From the NCBI GenBank assembly GCA_013420905.1, contig JAAXNY010000004.1, positions 4,154,001 to 4,218,000 of the forward strand: a DNA stretch of 64,000 nucleotides, read 5' to 3'. How positions within the stretch are numbered: the stretch's first letter is position 1; each line of letters opens with the position of its first letter. Made by a program: the position numbers and the translations under genes. This stretch comes from Collybia mongolica. Taxonomy: Eukaryota; Basidiomycota; Agaricomycetes; Agaricales; Clitocybaceae. The notes under the pieces are model-generated. The model ran no database searches. It was not told where the DNA came from and worked only from the letters and a program-made list of their open reading frames with translations. Of this stretch, positions 11,356-21,205 are shown in pieces.

Positions 11356-13872
11356 ATGACTACTCGCTCACCGTATAACGGGCCCAGCCGCAAACTTGTC
11401 ATTGCCTTTGACGTTGGAACCACTTACAGTGGAGTTTCCTACAGGTATGGCGATCGTGCAGTCGCACTGAACTCGCGCTGACCCGTATATGTAGCATCCT
11501 TGACCCCGGACAAGTTCCCGACATTAAAGGAGTAACGAGGTAGAGGTTGACGTTTTTACCTACACCGATGTATTTATAGCCTGCATAGATTCCCTGCACA
11601 AGAACGAGTTGGAGGTGACTCGAAAATTCCTAGTATCATATATTACGATAAAAATGGACAAGTCCGTGCCGTGGGGGCAGAGGCCACAAGGGAAGAAATA
11701 TTAGAAATTGCAGAAGATGAGGGCTGGACGAAATCCGAATGGTAAATTATTTATACCTCGACCTCCCACCTCAGGTGGGCTGACTTTTTCGTATGTGATC
11801 ATAGGTTCAAAATGCACATGAGGCCGAAGAGCATCCCAGCATCCGACATTATGCACACGATGCCTCCGTTACCCCCAAGGAAAACTGTCGTCGACGTATT
11901 CGCAGATTTTATGACCTACCTGTACGACTGCACCAAGAGATACATCAAGGATACCCATGCCAGCGGGGGAGACCTGTGGGCATCTCTGGAGAGCCGTATC
12001 GAGTATGTCCTTTCTCATCCAAACGGATGGGAGGGTGGTCAACAAGACCAGATGCGCCAAGCTGCCATACAGGCCGGCCTGATCCCAGATACTCATGAAG
12101 GACGCGCACGAATCCATTTCGTTACTGAAGGGGAGGCCAGTCTGCATTTCTGTATCCAGAATGGATTGACCACCGAAGCCATGAAGGTATCGCGTCATTT
12201 CAATCGCTGTACTTGCAATCATGCGCTCAACCGTCTATAGACTGGAGATGGTGTCTTGATCGTTGACGCAGGAGGAGGAACCATTGACCTGAGCGCTTAT
12301 CGACAAGCGCCGTCTGCCAAGGGTTATGCTTTCGAGGAGATTGCCCCCCCTCAATGTACGTCTATATCCTCCCCAGACGATCCCGCTTCTCACGCTTTAC
12401 GAAAGGCCACCTTCAAGGTTCCGTGTTTGTCACGAAACGCGCCGAAGCGTTCCTAAGGGGTAGTTATCTGTGCCTTCAATGGGCGAGTCCAATGTTTGAT
12501 TTTGTGTATATTTAAGCATTGCTCGGAAATACGAAGTTCGCGGGCGACATCGATAATATCAAAGACGCCTTCGACAAGAACACGAAACCTACTTTCCGCA
12601 ACGTGGTCGAACCACAATTTATCAAGTTCGGGAGTGTTCGCGACAGAGACCCAAAGCTCAACATCCGCGGCGGACAGCTCAGGTTACTTGGGTAAAAATC
12701 TCTCTAATATTGAGATGTATCTATCTGACATCCCTACAGAACAGACGTCGCCGGCTTTTTTGAGCCATCGATCGATTGTATTATAAAGGCAATTCAAGAA
12801 CAACGTACCATTGCTCGCTATACCATCCCAGTGGGTGAACTACATATCTTAGTACCTACTCATCAACTGAATCGATTGAGCAGTCCATTTTCCTGGTTGG
12901 AGGATTTGCGGCTAGCGACTATCTTTTTACAAAATTAAAGGCTTCAGTAGAACCTCTCGGAGCAAATGTCTGTCGGCCAGACAGCCATGTGTGCGTAATT
13001 CTAGTCTCACTCAAAGCATCGGCTAACGGTGCACATCATACTAGCAACAAGGCTGTAGCGGATGGTGCCGTTTCCTTTTATCTCGATCACTTCGTCGCTG
13101 TCAGGGTTTCGAGGTTTACATATGGCACCACCTGCAGTACGACTTACAACCCTAGCAACCTCGAACACGTGCTTCGATCATCCACTATCTATACTTCTAT
13201 TTCCGGTGGGAAGAGACTACCTGGGCACTTCTCGATTATATTGCCAAAGGTTTTTACAAGATAAGCTTCGCCTCGTCAACCATTCATTGATTTCTTCAGA
13301 ATACTCAAGTGTCAGAAACGCAAGAGTTCAGGGAATCATACTGTGTTGAGACTATCGACAAATCTTCGGTTGAAGAAGTATCTTCAACCATTGAATGCTA
13401 CAGAGGTACACTCGAATTACCCAATTGGATCGATACTGACACTGGTACGTTGTCGAACTTGTATCCCGTGCGCCAAGTATACCGGTTCCAACGCTTAACA
13501 ATTAGGAATGTTCTCAACTCTCTGTAGTGTGGAAGCAGATACGTCCCAAATCAGCAAGGACCTTCAGCCAATACGGTCAGCAACGGTGCTGGAAGGAAGA
13601 CGAAGACTACAGGTTTATTACAAAATCCAGTTCGACATCGTTCTGTCGTTTGGCCTCACAGAACTGAAGGCTCAGATTTCCTGGATGGAAAACGTGAGTT
13701 TTTGTTCTTCGTAATATTTGATAAGCATTAACTCCCTGCTCTGCGAAACAGGGAAAAGAGAAAAGGCAAGTTACATCTGCTAAATTGCGATTCACGTTTC
13801 ACTTTTTTACACTGAACTGGAATCAGAGGCCCAGCACGTGTCGTTTACGAGCCAGAGGTTGTTGTTGTATAG
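11356..13872 (+). CDS. Hsp70-like (HSPA12-type) ATPase 1
   Basis: Actin-fold ATPase of the Hsp70 superfamily, about 600 residues over roughly 13 exons. The nucleotide-binding signatures are intact: phosphate-1 FDVGTTYSGVSY near residues 18-29, phosphate-2 IVDAGGGTIDLSAY near 230, and the adenosine motif FLVGGFAASDYL near 370. YVLSHPNGWEG and FVTEGEASLHFC are typical of the fungal HSPA12-like group. No DnaK-type substrate-binding domain or EEVD tail is present, so it is unlikely to be a classical chaperone. The last intron appears to use a GC donor (GCAAGT after 13756) and rejoins as KRGPARVVYEPE, matching the paralogues. The gene stands head-to-head with coiled-coil A. Its 3' side is followed after about 220 bp by a LINE insertion. 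The cellular role is unknown. Confidence 0.85.
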
Positions 13873-14094
13873 GTACTAGGTAGAGGCCCGTGCGGCCTCA
13901 GTACATCTTGGTCGAAGCACTTGATTCAATTCTTTGGTGTCTTCCACTTTTGCTCGAAGCCTATCATTAGTCTGAATAAAACGCAACTATGTTCTGCTGA
14001 CTCGAATTTTTTGTAATCACGTCTGGTGAGGCTTGGAACAAGCAGCACTTGTGATTGAATCTTGGATGTTGAACGTTGAGTACTGAATACTGAA

Positions 14095-14106
14095 TGAGGG
14101 TACGCG
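14095..14106. repeat. target-site duplication, 3' side of the LINE
   Basis: TGAGGGTACGCG directly abuts the T tract that is the LINE poly(A) tail. The same bases recur at 20655-20666 on the other side of the element. Two further T bases also match, but they cannot be told apart from the tail. Confidence 0.85.
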
Positions 14107-14122
14107 TTTTTTTTTTTTTTTT
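14107..14122 (-). other. LINE poly(A) tail
   Basis: Sixteen T bases on the plus strand, which is A16 on the element strand. The tract marks the 3' end of the retrotransposed RNA and lies immediately beside the target-site duplication. Confidence 0.88.
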
Positions 14123-14440
14123 CCTTCAACGTTTTTATATACCGCAATACAAAAGTACAGAAGCGGTCACGTGTAACCGTAATCGTATCAAGCCGAGTCG
14201 AGATATGTCCATTATAGGCCGTCATATGAGGCAGGTCTGGATTGCCCCGCCCGTTCCCGGTTGGAAGCGCTCCCTGAGTGAGCCCCCTTGTGAGGGGCCG
14301 TAAAATAGTCCCTTTCGGGAAACGAGAGCAGGCGTCGTAGCAGGAGGGCACGCCCCCCGCGCCTCTCAATCCGCTTGGTAAATAAGCTTAAGTGCGGCCA
14401 CCCTTGCCGACAGGTTCCCCGGGGGGGCTCATCCCCTGGA

Positions 14441-14460
14441 GACCTCCTCAAGAGGAGGTC
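14441..14460 (-). repeat. 9-bp perfect hairpin in the LINE 3' UTR
   Basis: GACCTCCTC and GAGGAGGTC are perfect inverted arms around a two-base AA loop, in the GC-rich 3' UTR just after the ORF2 stop. Some LINE reverse transcriptases recognise 3' stem-loops of their RNA. A role in template recognition here is inferred. Confidence 0.6.
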
Positions 14461-14583
14461 GACTTAGTCCGGAGAGGCCGAGGCCATGCATGGCCGCTCA
14501 TCCCGGGCCGAAGCCCGAGACTGATGCCTCGGTGTCGCGGCTACCCCTCAGCAAGTACCTACTTACCTCCCGGTACACCCACC

Positions 14584-17500
14584 CTACTCTAAACGGGGTT
14601 CCCGGAAAACCCCAAAGGCCGCCGGGTTGTCGTGGAGGAAATTGCTGACCCATACAAGGGTCAGCTCTCTCCCGGGCCGGGTTTTCCGCTGGTAAAGCGG
14701 ACAGTACCGGAATACATGTTCTACGGTCTCCTTTCCGAGGCCGCAGTCGCAGTCATAGGTCTCCTTCTCCTTAAGGAACCTCTGTCTGTACGCGCCAATC
14801 GGTGCGTGGCCCGTTAGGGCCCGCGCCAGCCTGACGGTATCACTGGTGTTGGTGGACACCTTTCCGATCCAAGTCCCCCCTTTCAGGTGGCTTGGCAATA
14901 GTTGCTTACTCCCTTCATGGAGCGGCAGGAAGTGGGCCCCAATGTAAGACTTCTGCTTGGCCAATTCGCTCCAAGCGTCCGTCATACGTAGGACTGCGTC
15001 CGCCCTCGCCTTAGCGAGGGATGTGTGTTTTACTTCTCCATGTGGGACCTCTGTAGTGGAGGCCGCTTCATGGGCAAGTATATGTTCGCGCACCTCGCAC
15101 GCCTTTGGTGTGTGGTGCAGAGTAATACTGGCGTCCGGTTTCACCGTTAGCCAGTAAGCGAGTTTGGCTGACACGTTGGCGGCCCATTTGTGTGCCGTGT
15201 GGTGCGTCGGGTCAATGACCAGGTTGATTGCATTCACGGAGTCCGAGAAGACATCAATTTTCCGGATGTCTAAGTTAGGGATGCCGAAGGCCTCGTCCAC
15301 CCCTTTCGAGATGGCGCAGGCCTCAGCATCGTCCGAGGTGGCATTCCCGCAGGGGGCAAGGCCGCTATACAGTGTACCGTCCGACCAGACTCTCCAGGCT
15401 GAGGTAGCTTGGAGGTCCTCGGACCGCGGGACGGACCCGTCGCATATGATCGCGACTCGCTTTGGGTCGAGCTTAGCTTCGTTGATTCGGTGGGTGAGAA
15501 CTTTCCCGAAATCAGCGAAAGCCGTCTTCCTCTTCTCCTTCTCTTTTTCGGGTGGAGGGGAGGGTCTGATTTCCACCCTCTCGGCCGCCCAGTCAAGTAA
15601 TCGACTGCCCGGTTGCGCGAGGGGGAACACTGGGGACGCATCATCATTGCAGTCTATTAATCGGGAAAATGAATCCATTATCCCGGACTTGATCCTGCGC
15701 CTTTTGGCGTCGGACATGCGACTGACTGACAGGTGTGCCTGTCCGTCAATTAAGTTCCTGACTGCGTGGCTCTTGGCCAGGGTCCGGACACGGTAGTGGC
15801 TCCTCTCTACCAACTTACGGATGTGCAAGTGGATGGGCGGGAGGCCTGCGAGAGTCTCCGGGGCCCCTTTCGGGGTGGTCCTGAAGTTGCCTGTGATCCA
15901 AAGTGCAGCCTTTCGTTGCATCTTGCGGAGTGCTTCGAGGTGCCCCTTGATGCGGGCCCCATCAACGTTCCATAGCCGGCATCCGTACGTCGCAATTGGA
16001 AGTACACAAGCCTGATACAGAGTTCTTTTGTGCACGGGTCTTAAGCCCCGTGCCGAGTTTCCAAGCGCTAACAGGGCCCTGCTTGAGGTCAGGGCCTTGT
16101 TCGCGTACATCTCCACGTGCTTCTTGAATGAGAGCGCGCGGTCAAAGTAGAAGCCTAGGTATCTCCAAAGGATGCCCGGTTTCAGAGGGGTGGCCCCTGT
16201 ATAGGGGGCGTGGCCGAGATCTATGGTCGGATTATCATCCGACTTCAGAAGGCTGAAATGGAAGCCCTCGGACTTCGCATGTTCTAGGATCAGGCCCATG
16301 GCTCTCGTCATGAGGAAGATGATGTTGTACGCTCTCTTGAGCATAGCATTGTTGCTTTCCCACGTCTTTGATTGGGATATGATGGTCCCGTCATCGACGT
16401 AGGAGATGAGGTCGGATTCATTCTCATTCCGTCTATAGAACTCTTTCATGAGAATGGCTAGTACGAGGGCCGATAGGATTGGGGATAGGGCGGAGCCCTG
16501 TCCCAGTCCTACGCTCGAATCGAATGGGGGGGATTCATCGTCCCCCCAGACATATCTGGTCTTGCGACCCACCAGGTACGACCAGAAGAACGCGACTATT
16601 TCGGGCGCGAACCCCTGGCCTTCTAAGATGTTGATCATCACCTCGTGGTTGATTGAGGGGAAGTATTGGGCAAGGTCAAATGCAACCACGCTTGTCTTAA
16701 CCCCCCTTGTCCATCCTTCGCGGACAATGTGGGTAAGAAGTACTCCGGCATCTTCGGTGGAGTTTTGGCGGACACCACCGAATTGATTCGGGTGCAGGAC
16801 TCCCGCCGCTTGAGCCTCAAACTGCAAGCGGGTGGAAAGCATTTTCTCAATAAGCTTGCCCAACGTGTTTAGGAGCACGATGGGTCTATAAGACTTAGGA
16901 GTGTCGTATGTCGCCTTCCCTGGCTTTGGGATGATGACAGTGCGGGAGGCTTTGAAATGTTCCGGCCAGTGTCCGCATGACAGGCATGCGTTCGCCAGCC
17001 AGACTATGACAGCCTGGGCTTCGGGTCCTACAAGGAGCCGCTTCAAATGCCTCCAGGTGATGTTGTCCGGCCCAGGGGCCGAACTGTTCGATGTGCCTTG
17101 AAGGGCATCCCTCATCTCCTTGAGGCTAAATTTAGTCCAGCCCCTGGTCTCGGGGGCCTTCCATTTGTCACCCATTTCAGCCATGTTGGTTGGTCTGTCG
17201 TGGGCAGAGTTAAACGTACTGTGGATGGCGTTCCACAGTTCCTCGTTAGTGTTGCAAGGGTTGCCGTTATGGTTGATCGTAACGGCAGCGGGTGTCTTGC
17301 GAGGCCCTACCCAGTTCATGAGGTCCCATGGCCTCTTAGTGGTGTGAGACACTTCCTCAATGCGCTCATCGAAGAAGACCCTCTTGGCTTGTCTGGTGAC
17401 CCTCTTTAGGGTCCTCCAGTCATCTCGCTCATTAGTGAACATGGCCATCTCCTTCGCCTCCGTGCAGGTCGCATTCCACCAAGGCTTGGATCGGGCGCTT

Positions 17501-18429
17501 ACGCGCCTGGCCTCGGCGAATTTGTCCCACGCGGTCTTGAAGATGGTGGCTATCCGTTCAGCAACATGGTCTATTCCCTCAGCTGACGGTTCCGCCGGCA
17601 GCTCAATGGAGTCTAGGTTAAACCCAATCATCTCGAGAAAATCGCTTTCCTCTTCTGATTTGGGCTTAATGCGCTTCTTCCCCTCCATGACTTCGTGTCT
17701 AATGGGGAGGACTGTGGTAAGTGGCCTGTGGTCCGAGGCTCCTGCCTCCCCCACACGGACTTCTGCTTGATATGTCCTTGTGTCTTCGAGAAACACGAGG
17801 TCTAAGATTGATTCTCTGAGTTCGTTGTTGCGTGGGATATGCGTGGTCACCCTAGCGGGCGGCCCAACTCTCTCGAGACCGATGTCTTGTGTCACCTCCA
17901 GTAGGGAGGTGGCCTTCGGGTTGTTGTCAATCACTTCGGGGTCCCATAACGGGGACGGGCAGTTAAAATCACCACCCATATAACCCACGTCACGGAATCT
18001 GTCCCGGTGATCGGATATGTGTCTGATGGCAGTTCCCTCGGCATCAGAGTATACGTTGACTATCGTTTTCGGGCCACCAGGGCCCTTTAGCGAAATTGCA
18101 ATGATGTCTCTATGAGAGACAATGTCTGGTCTCAACGCAGGCTTAGCGGGCCGGAGCCTGTTATGCACATACGTGAGGACACGCAGTCGGGCATTTACAT
18201 CAATGCCCGGGGGGGAGAAGCACGTCCACTCTGGGTGGGTCGGCCCCCCGATTACCGGGGCACCTTCCTTCGCCGTGAGCGACGCAGTGTGTCTGACGAC
18301 TTTCCAGGGGGGTTCCTGGATTAATAGAATGTCCCACTTAAGTTTTTCGGACTCAAGGAGCGATTCAAGCCAAAGTGTATTCTTTGCTACATTCTGACAA
18401 TATATGCGCGCTCTAAACAACTTATTCAT
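14584..18429 (-). CDS. LINE ORF2: endonuclease, reverse transcriptase, RNase H
   Basis: A single open frame of 1281 residues from ATG 18429. The N-terminal APE-type endonuclease shows LIQEPPWK near 36, GGDFNCPSPLWDP near 150 and GASDHRPL near 230. The reverse transcriptase runs from VIIPKPGKATYDTPKSYRPI, with catalytic Asp in VVAFDLAQYFPSI, through GLGQGSALSPILSALVLAIL to the second catalytic motif SYVDDGTI. The RNase H domain shows ICDGS, the Glu of DDAEACAI and the Asp of VFSDSVNAI. A C-terminal Cys/His knuckle has the pattern CDCGLGKETVEHVFRYC. All key residues are present and no stop or frameshift interrupts them, so the protein should be functional. It would nick the target DNA and prime reverse transcription there. 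Translation probably depends on reinitiation after ORF1, because the start overlaps the ORF1 stop. Confidence 0.93.
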   Translation of the reverse strand: MNKLFRARIYCQNVAKNTLWLESLLESEKLKWDILLIQEPPWKVVRHTASLTAKEGAPVIGGPTHPEWTCFSPPGIDVNARLRVLTYVHNRLRPAKPALRPDIVSHRDIIAISLKGPGGPKTIVNVYSDAEGTAIRHISDHRDRFRDVGYMGGDFNCPSPLWDPEVIDNNPKATSLLEVTQDIGLERVGPPARVTTHIPRNNELRESILDLVFLEDTRTYQAEVRVGEAGASDHRPLTTVLPIRHEVMEGKKRIKPKSEEESDFLEMIGFNLDSIELPAEPSAEGIDHVAERIATIFKTAWDKFAEARRVSARSKPWWNATCTEAKEMAMFTNERDDWRTLKRVTRQAKRVFFDERIEEVSHTTKRPWDLMNWVGPRKTPAAVTINHNGNPCNTNEELWNAIHSTFNSAHDRPTNMAEMGDKWKAPETRGWTKFSLKEMRDALQGTSNSSAPGPDNITWRHLKRLLVGPEAQAVIVWLANACLSCGHWPEHFKASRTVIIPKPGKATYDTPKSYRPIVLLNTLGKLIEKMLSTRLQFEAQAAGVLHPNQFGGVRQNSTEDAGVLLTHIVREGWTRGVKTSVVAFDLAQYFPSINHEVMINILEGQGFAPEIVAFFWSYLVGRKTRYVWGDDESPPFDSSVGLGQGSALSPILSALVLAILMKEFYRRNENESDLISYVDDGTIISQSKTWESNNAMLKRAYNIIFLMTRAMGLILEHAKSEGFHFSLLKSDDNPTIDLGHAPYTGATPLKPGILWRYLGFYFDRALSFKKHVEMYANKALTSSRALLALGNSARGLRPVHKRTLYQACVLPIATYGCRLWNVDGARIKGHLEALRKMQRKAALWITGNFRTTPKGAPETLAGLPPIHLHIRKLVERSHYRVRTLAKSHAVRNLIDGQAHLSVSRMSDAKRRRIKSGIMDSFSRLIDCNDDASPVFPLAQPGSRLLDWAAERVEIRPSPPPEKEKEKRKTAFADFGKVLTHRINEAKLDPKRVAIICDGSVPRSEDLQATSAWRVWSDGTLYSGLAPCGNATSDDAEACAISKGVDEAFGIPNLDIRKIDVFSDSVNAINLVIDPTHHTAHKWAANVSAKLAYWLTVKPDASITLHHTPKACEVREHILAHEAASTTEVPHGEVKHTSLAKARADAVLRMTDAWSELAKQKSYIGAHFLPLHEGSKQLLPSHLKGGTWIGKVSTNTSDTVRLARALTGHAPIGAYRQRFLKEKETYDCDCGLGKETVEHVFRYCPLYQRKTRPGRELTLVWVSNFLHDNPAAFGVFREPRLE

Positions 18430-20540
18430 TGATGACTAGTTTGCTGAGCGTGGAGATGACGCTCTCCAGCTCGGGGACGGGGTCCTAGAGGTGGGGAAGC
18501 GCCAGTGAGCTTACTAAGGGGGACGATGATGGCGTCGCCTACTTTGACGGATTTATACTTAGCCAGGATCCACCCGGCATTGTATCTCTTCTTCCAGAAG
18601 GGGCAGTCCCTCGAATCCGACGGGTGACCGGCGGTTTGACAGTTGATGCACCTGTCTGGGTGGGGGCACAGCTCGTTACCTGGTGTAGCCGTGATAGGTG
18701 GTTTCGCGTTCGGCTGTGCTTTGCAGCACGAGGCCAATACACGGTGGAAGTTCTTGGCGTGGTTGCCACCACACTTCTGACAGTGGATGCTTTTGGAAGG
18801 ACAGGCCGCCGCCGTAGAGCGGTGCCCGTACCTCCAACAGCGGTTGCACAGGGGCGCCCCCACTCTGGGGGTTGCCTCTGCGAAGCGGAGCCTATGGGTC
18901 CCCCACTGGAATGAGGTTCCCTTGAGCGCTTTAAGATTCAACCCGCCCCGCGAGTCGTATATCTCGAAGAAGAGGTACGCGTTAGACGCGTGACCAGACG
19001 CTTTCACTACTCTGGGCGGGACAGAGTGGTAGAATCGGAGAGCCTTTCTCTGTTCGGCATTACACCGTTGAAGCAGGACGTTGAGTGCGTCTTGCCCAGA
19101 GATAGGGATTGGTTTGCCGTTCTCCCCCAGCTTGGGTTCGAGGCCGTAGAAGGGGAAGTCAGCGACCATCATAGAGGATCTGGACGAGCCAGCCTCCACG
19201 TAGATCGTGGCATCCTTGACTTCGGTCTGTCCCGCGTTCCACTGGAACCAGCGGTGGATGACCTTGATGTCGGACTCGGACGGGATGTTGTCAGCTGTGA
19301 TAGTGATGCTACCAAGTGACCGCTCCTCGTGCAGGATCCGGAGTTTGGACTGTGCCTTTGTGAGGGCGTCAGTCAGGGGAGCGCAGCATGGTTTGAGGTC
19401 CCATGGGACTGCGGGGGAAGCGAACACTGTCATCGCTTTGCGTGACAGGCCGTGGGTGGTGGACTTGCGCTTGTTAGGAGCGCTAGGACCGGCTGTTTTT
19501 GGTGCGAGCAGCTCGCTTGCACCCATGACCTGATTCGGGTTTGAGTACGGGAAGGCCTGGGCCAACCTGACTAAACTCTCCTCATGTTGAGTGGTCCTGG
19601 CTTTCTTCTGATTGGAAGGGCCGGGGGCCAGCGGAGGGGCACCTGCTACTTGCGAATATAGCGGGGCCGGCGGCGCGTACATCCCGTTCCTGAAAGGATT
19701 ATTGTCGGGGTTACGTCGTTTGGTTTGCTGGAACGTGCCGGGGCGTCGAGCGCCGGCGGGGTCCGAGCCGCGATGAGCGAAAGACCGGTGCCTGGATGGG
19801 TTAGGCAGCTGGCCGGGAGGGACTTTAGGAGGAGGGAACTTGGCATGGTGGGCCTGGCGTTCCTCCGCAAGGGCAGTGCGGATAGAGGTCGCGACACTTT
19901 CCATGAACGTCCATGTCGAGGACTGGGGGTCCAAGCCACGGAGGGAGTTCCTGACAAACCCATGTTTGACCAGGCCACGGATCAGATGACCTGAGGCCTC
20001 GACGAGACCGTCAGATTCTGATGTATTCCACATCTTTCCATTTTGCGCACCAAATTCAAGGAAGGAGGCGATCGCGCGCGCTGAGGAAGCAGCAGATTCA
20101 GTGTCAGAGGTCCAAGTCTTTGGATCTCGACGGAATTGGAAGGAGTATTGTAAGTTAACGTCATCCCCTTCAGCAAATGCATCCGTGGGGATGCCTGAGA
20201 CATCAATCATCTCGGCATCATCCGTGGGTGCGGCAGCGCGGCCTTTGCCCTTGGCGGTCCGCTTAACAGTAGAGTCTGCATTGTCGGCAGCCTTGAGTTC
20301 AGGGTCCCCCTCCTCGTCGCTCCCGGCGGGAGAGGGGTGGACAGATGAGAAGGTAGCCCTACTGGGCTTCGTCCTCTGAATGCGTAGAGCCCGCTCCAGA
20401 GATTGTCTAGAGAAGCTAATAGCGGGGGATGGAGATTTCGACGGAGGAGGTCGGAAGACGGTGGCAGGGTCGACCGTCCCTGAGCCCCCGGGGGGGTCGG
20501 GAGGGTTAAGAGGTTTATCTTTAGAGCGAGAGGCAGGCAT
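18426..20540 (-). CDS. LINE ORF1: gag-like CCHC zinc-knuckle protein
   Basis: The first ATG in the frame is at 20540 (MPASRSKDKPLNPP), giving about 704 residues; upstream codons of the same frame lack ATG. The N-terminal half is rich in Pro, Ser and Arg. The middle holds a folded region around VPWDLKPCCAPLTDALTKAQ and DIKVIHRWFQWNAGQTEV. The C-terminus has retroelement zinc knuckles: CNRCWRYGHRSTAAACP, a divergent CQKCGGNHAKNFH, and CINCQTAGHPSDSRDCP. Such proteins bind element RNA and form the ribonucleoprotein. The gene ends in TGA inside ATGA shared with ORF2, which fits stop-restart coupled translation as known for some LINEs. Confidence 0.88.
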   Translation of the reverse strand: MPASRSKDKPLNPPDPPGGSGTVDPATVFRPPPSKSPSPAISFSRQSLERALRIQRTKPSRATFSSVHPSPAGSDEEGDPELKAADNADSTVKRTAKGKGRAAAPTDDAEMIDVSGIPTDAFAEGDDVNLQYSFQFRRDPKTWTSDTESAASSARAIASFLEFGAQNGKMWNTSESDGLVEASGHLIRGLVKHGFVRNSLRGLDPQSSTWTFMESVATSIRTALAEERQAHHAKFPPPKVPPGQLPNPSRHRSFAHRGSDPAGARRPGTFQQTKRRNPDNNPFRNGMYAPPAPLYSQVAGAPPLAPGPSNQKKARTTQHEESLVRLAQAFPYSNPNQVMGASELLAPKTAGPSAPNKRKSTTHGLSRKAMTVFASPAVPWDLKPCCAPLTDALTKAQSKLRILHEERSLGSITITADNIPSESDIKVIHRWFQWNAGQTEVKDATIYVEAGSSRSSMMVADFPFYGLEPKLGENGKPIPISGQDALNVLLQRCNAEQRKALRFYHSVPPRVVKASGHASNAYLFFEIYDSRGGLNLKALKGTSFQWGTHRLRFAEATPRVGAPLCNRCWRYGHRSTAAACPSKSIHCQKCGGNHAKNFHRVLASCCKAQPNAKPPITATPGNELCPHPDRCINCQTAGHPSDSRDCPFWKKRYNAGWILAKYKSVKVGDAIIVPLSKLTGASPPLGPRPRAGERHLHAQQTSHQ

Positions 20541-20654
20541 ACAGCGCAAGAAATGGTGGGAGCGGGTGGGCTCAACCAGGGAGTAATGGCAATTTGCAAC
20601 TTTACTACGTGTCTAACCTCCTACCAGGTGGTGGTAAGAGATCAAGAAGAGATG

Positions 20655-20668
20655 TGAGGGTACGCGTT
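20655..20668. repeat. target-site duplication, 5' side of the LINE
   Basis: TGAGGGTACGCGTT repeats the sequence at 14095-14108, so it is the second copy of the LINE target site. It fixes the 5' end of the element at about 20654, some 115 bp upstream of the ORF1 ATG. Confidence 0.85.
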
Positions 20669-20730
20669 CATGTTGTTATGACACGTCTGATTCGCACGTG
20701 ATTCATGGCACCGGCGAGAACAATTGTCAC

Positions 20731-20750
20731 CATCAGCAAAAGGGCTCAGA
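20731..20750 (+). repeat. Plavaka left terminal inverted repeat
   Basis: CATCAGCAAAAGGGCTCAGA, found as its exact reverse complement at 27830-27849. The match weakens just inside the first 20 bases. The bases just outside are AC on each side. Confidence 0.85.
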
Positions 20751-21205
20751 GGTTACCGTGCAATACATAGCGATGCAATGCCTAAAATATTTATATTAAG
20801 CACCAAGTTCGGCTGACCTTGAATGACATTAAACTCCCAAGTTTACCAGAAATAGATTGTAACCACCACCAACTTAGACGACGTTGTAAGCTCGGCCAAA
20901 CATGGTGATCAATGTAAAGGAATGTAAGGTCAAGTCAGAATTAAGTAGATTGCATGCCCCGAGCTTTCTTGGGTGGTATTTATTTCTTATTCAGACAATG
21001 TAAAAGAGTAAAAAAAAAAAACATTTAATTGATGACACGAAGCACAAGCGTACATAATAAGCTAAAAACACAAGTCACGCTACAAAGCGCGTAGTAAAGC
21101 CGGGTCAGCAGGGGTCAGAGTGTTGAATGCAGCATGAGTTTTCGGAGCTAGAGAAGTCGGAAAGTTTAGCAGTAGGAGACGATAGGCAAGGGTAGACTCA
21201 GGTAT

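Larger units (their letters stand above)
14107..20654 (-). mobile_element. full-length non-LTR retrotransposon (LINE, Tad/I-like)
   Basis: The element is about 6.5 kb on the minus strand. It has a short 5' UTR, ORF1 (gag-like), ORF2 (endonuclease, reverse transcriptase, RNase H), a GC-rich 3' UTR of about 460 bp and a terminal A16 tail. A 12-14 bp target-site duplication flanks it. Both ORFs are open, and the stop of ORF1 overlaps the start of ORF2 in ATGA. Endonuclease plus RNase H plus a CCHC ORF1 fits the fungal Tad-like or I-like clades; the clade is inferred. It sits between Hsp70-like 1 and the Plavaka element and disrupts no gene I can see. Intact ORFs and clear duplications suggest a recent insertion that may still be active. 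Confidence 0.92.

Noticed and set aside
11356..13872. Classical cytosolic Hsp70 chaperone
   Set aside because: No substrate-binding domain or EEVD end, and HSPA12-type motifs (HPNGWEG, TEGEASLHFC) are present.
14632..18397. Several plus-strand open frames across the LINE
   Set aside because: They lie antisense to ORF2, have no domain features and vanish when the ORF2 reading is taken; they reflect GC-rich codon use.
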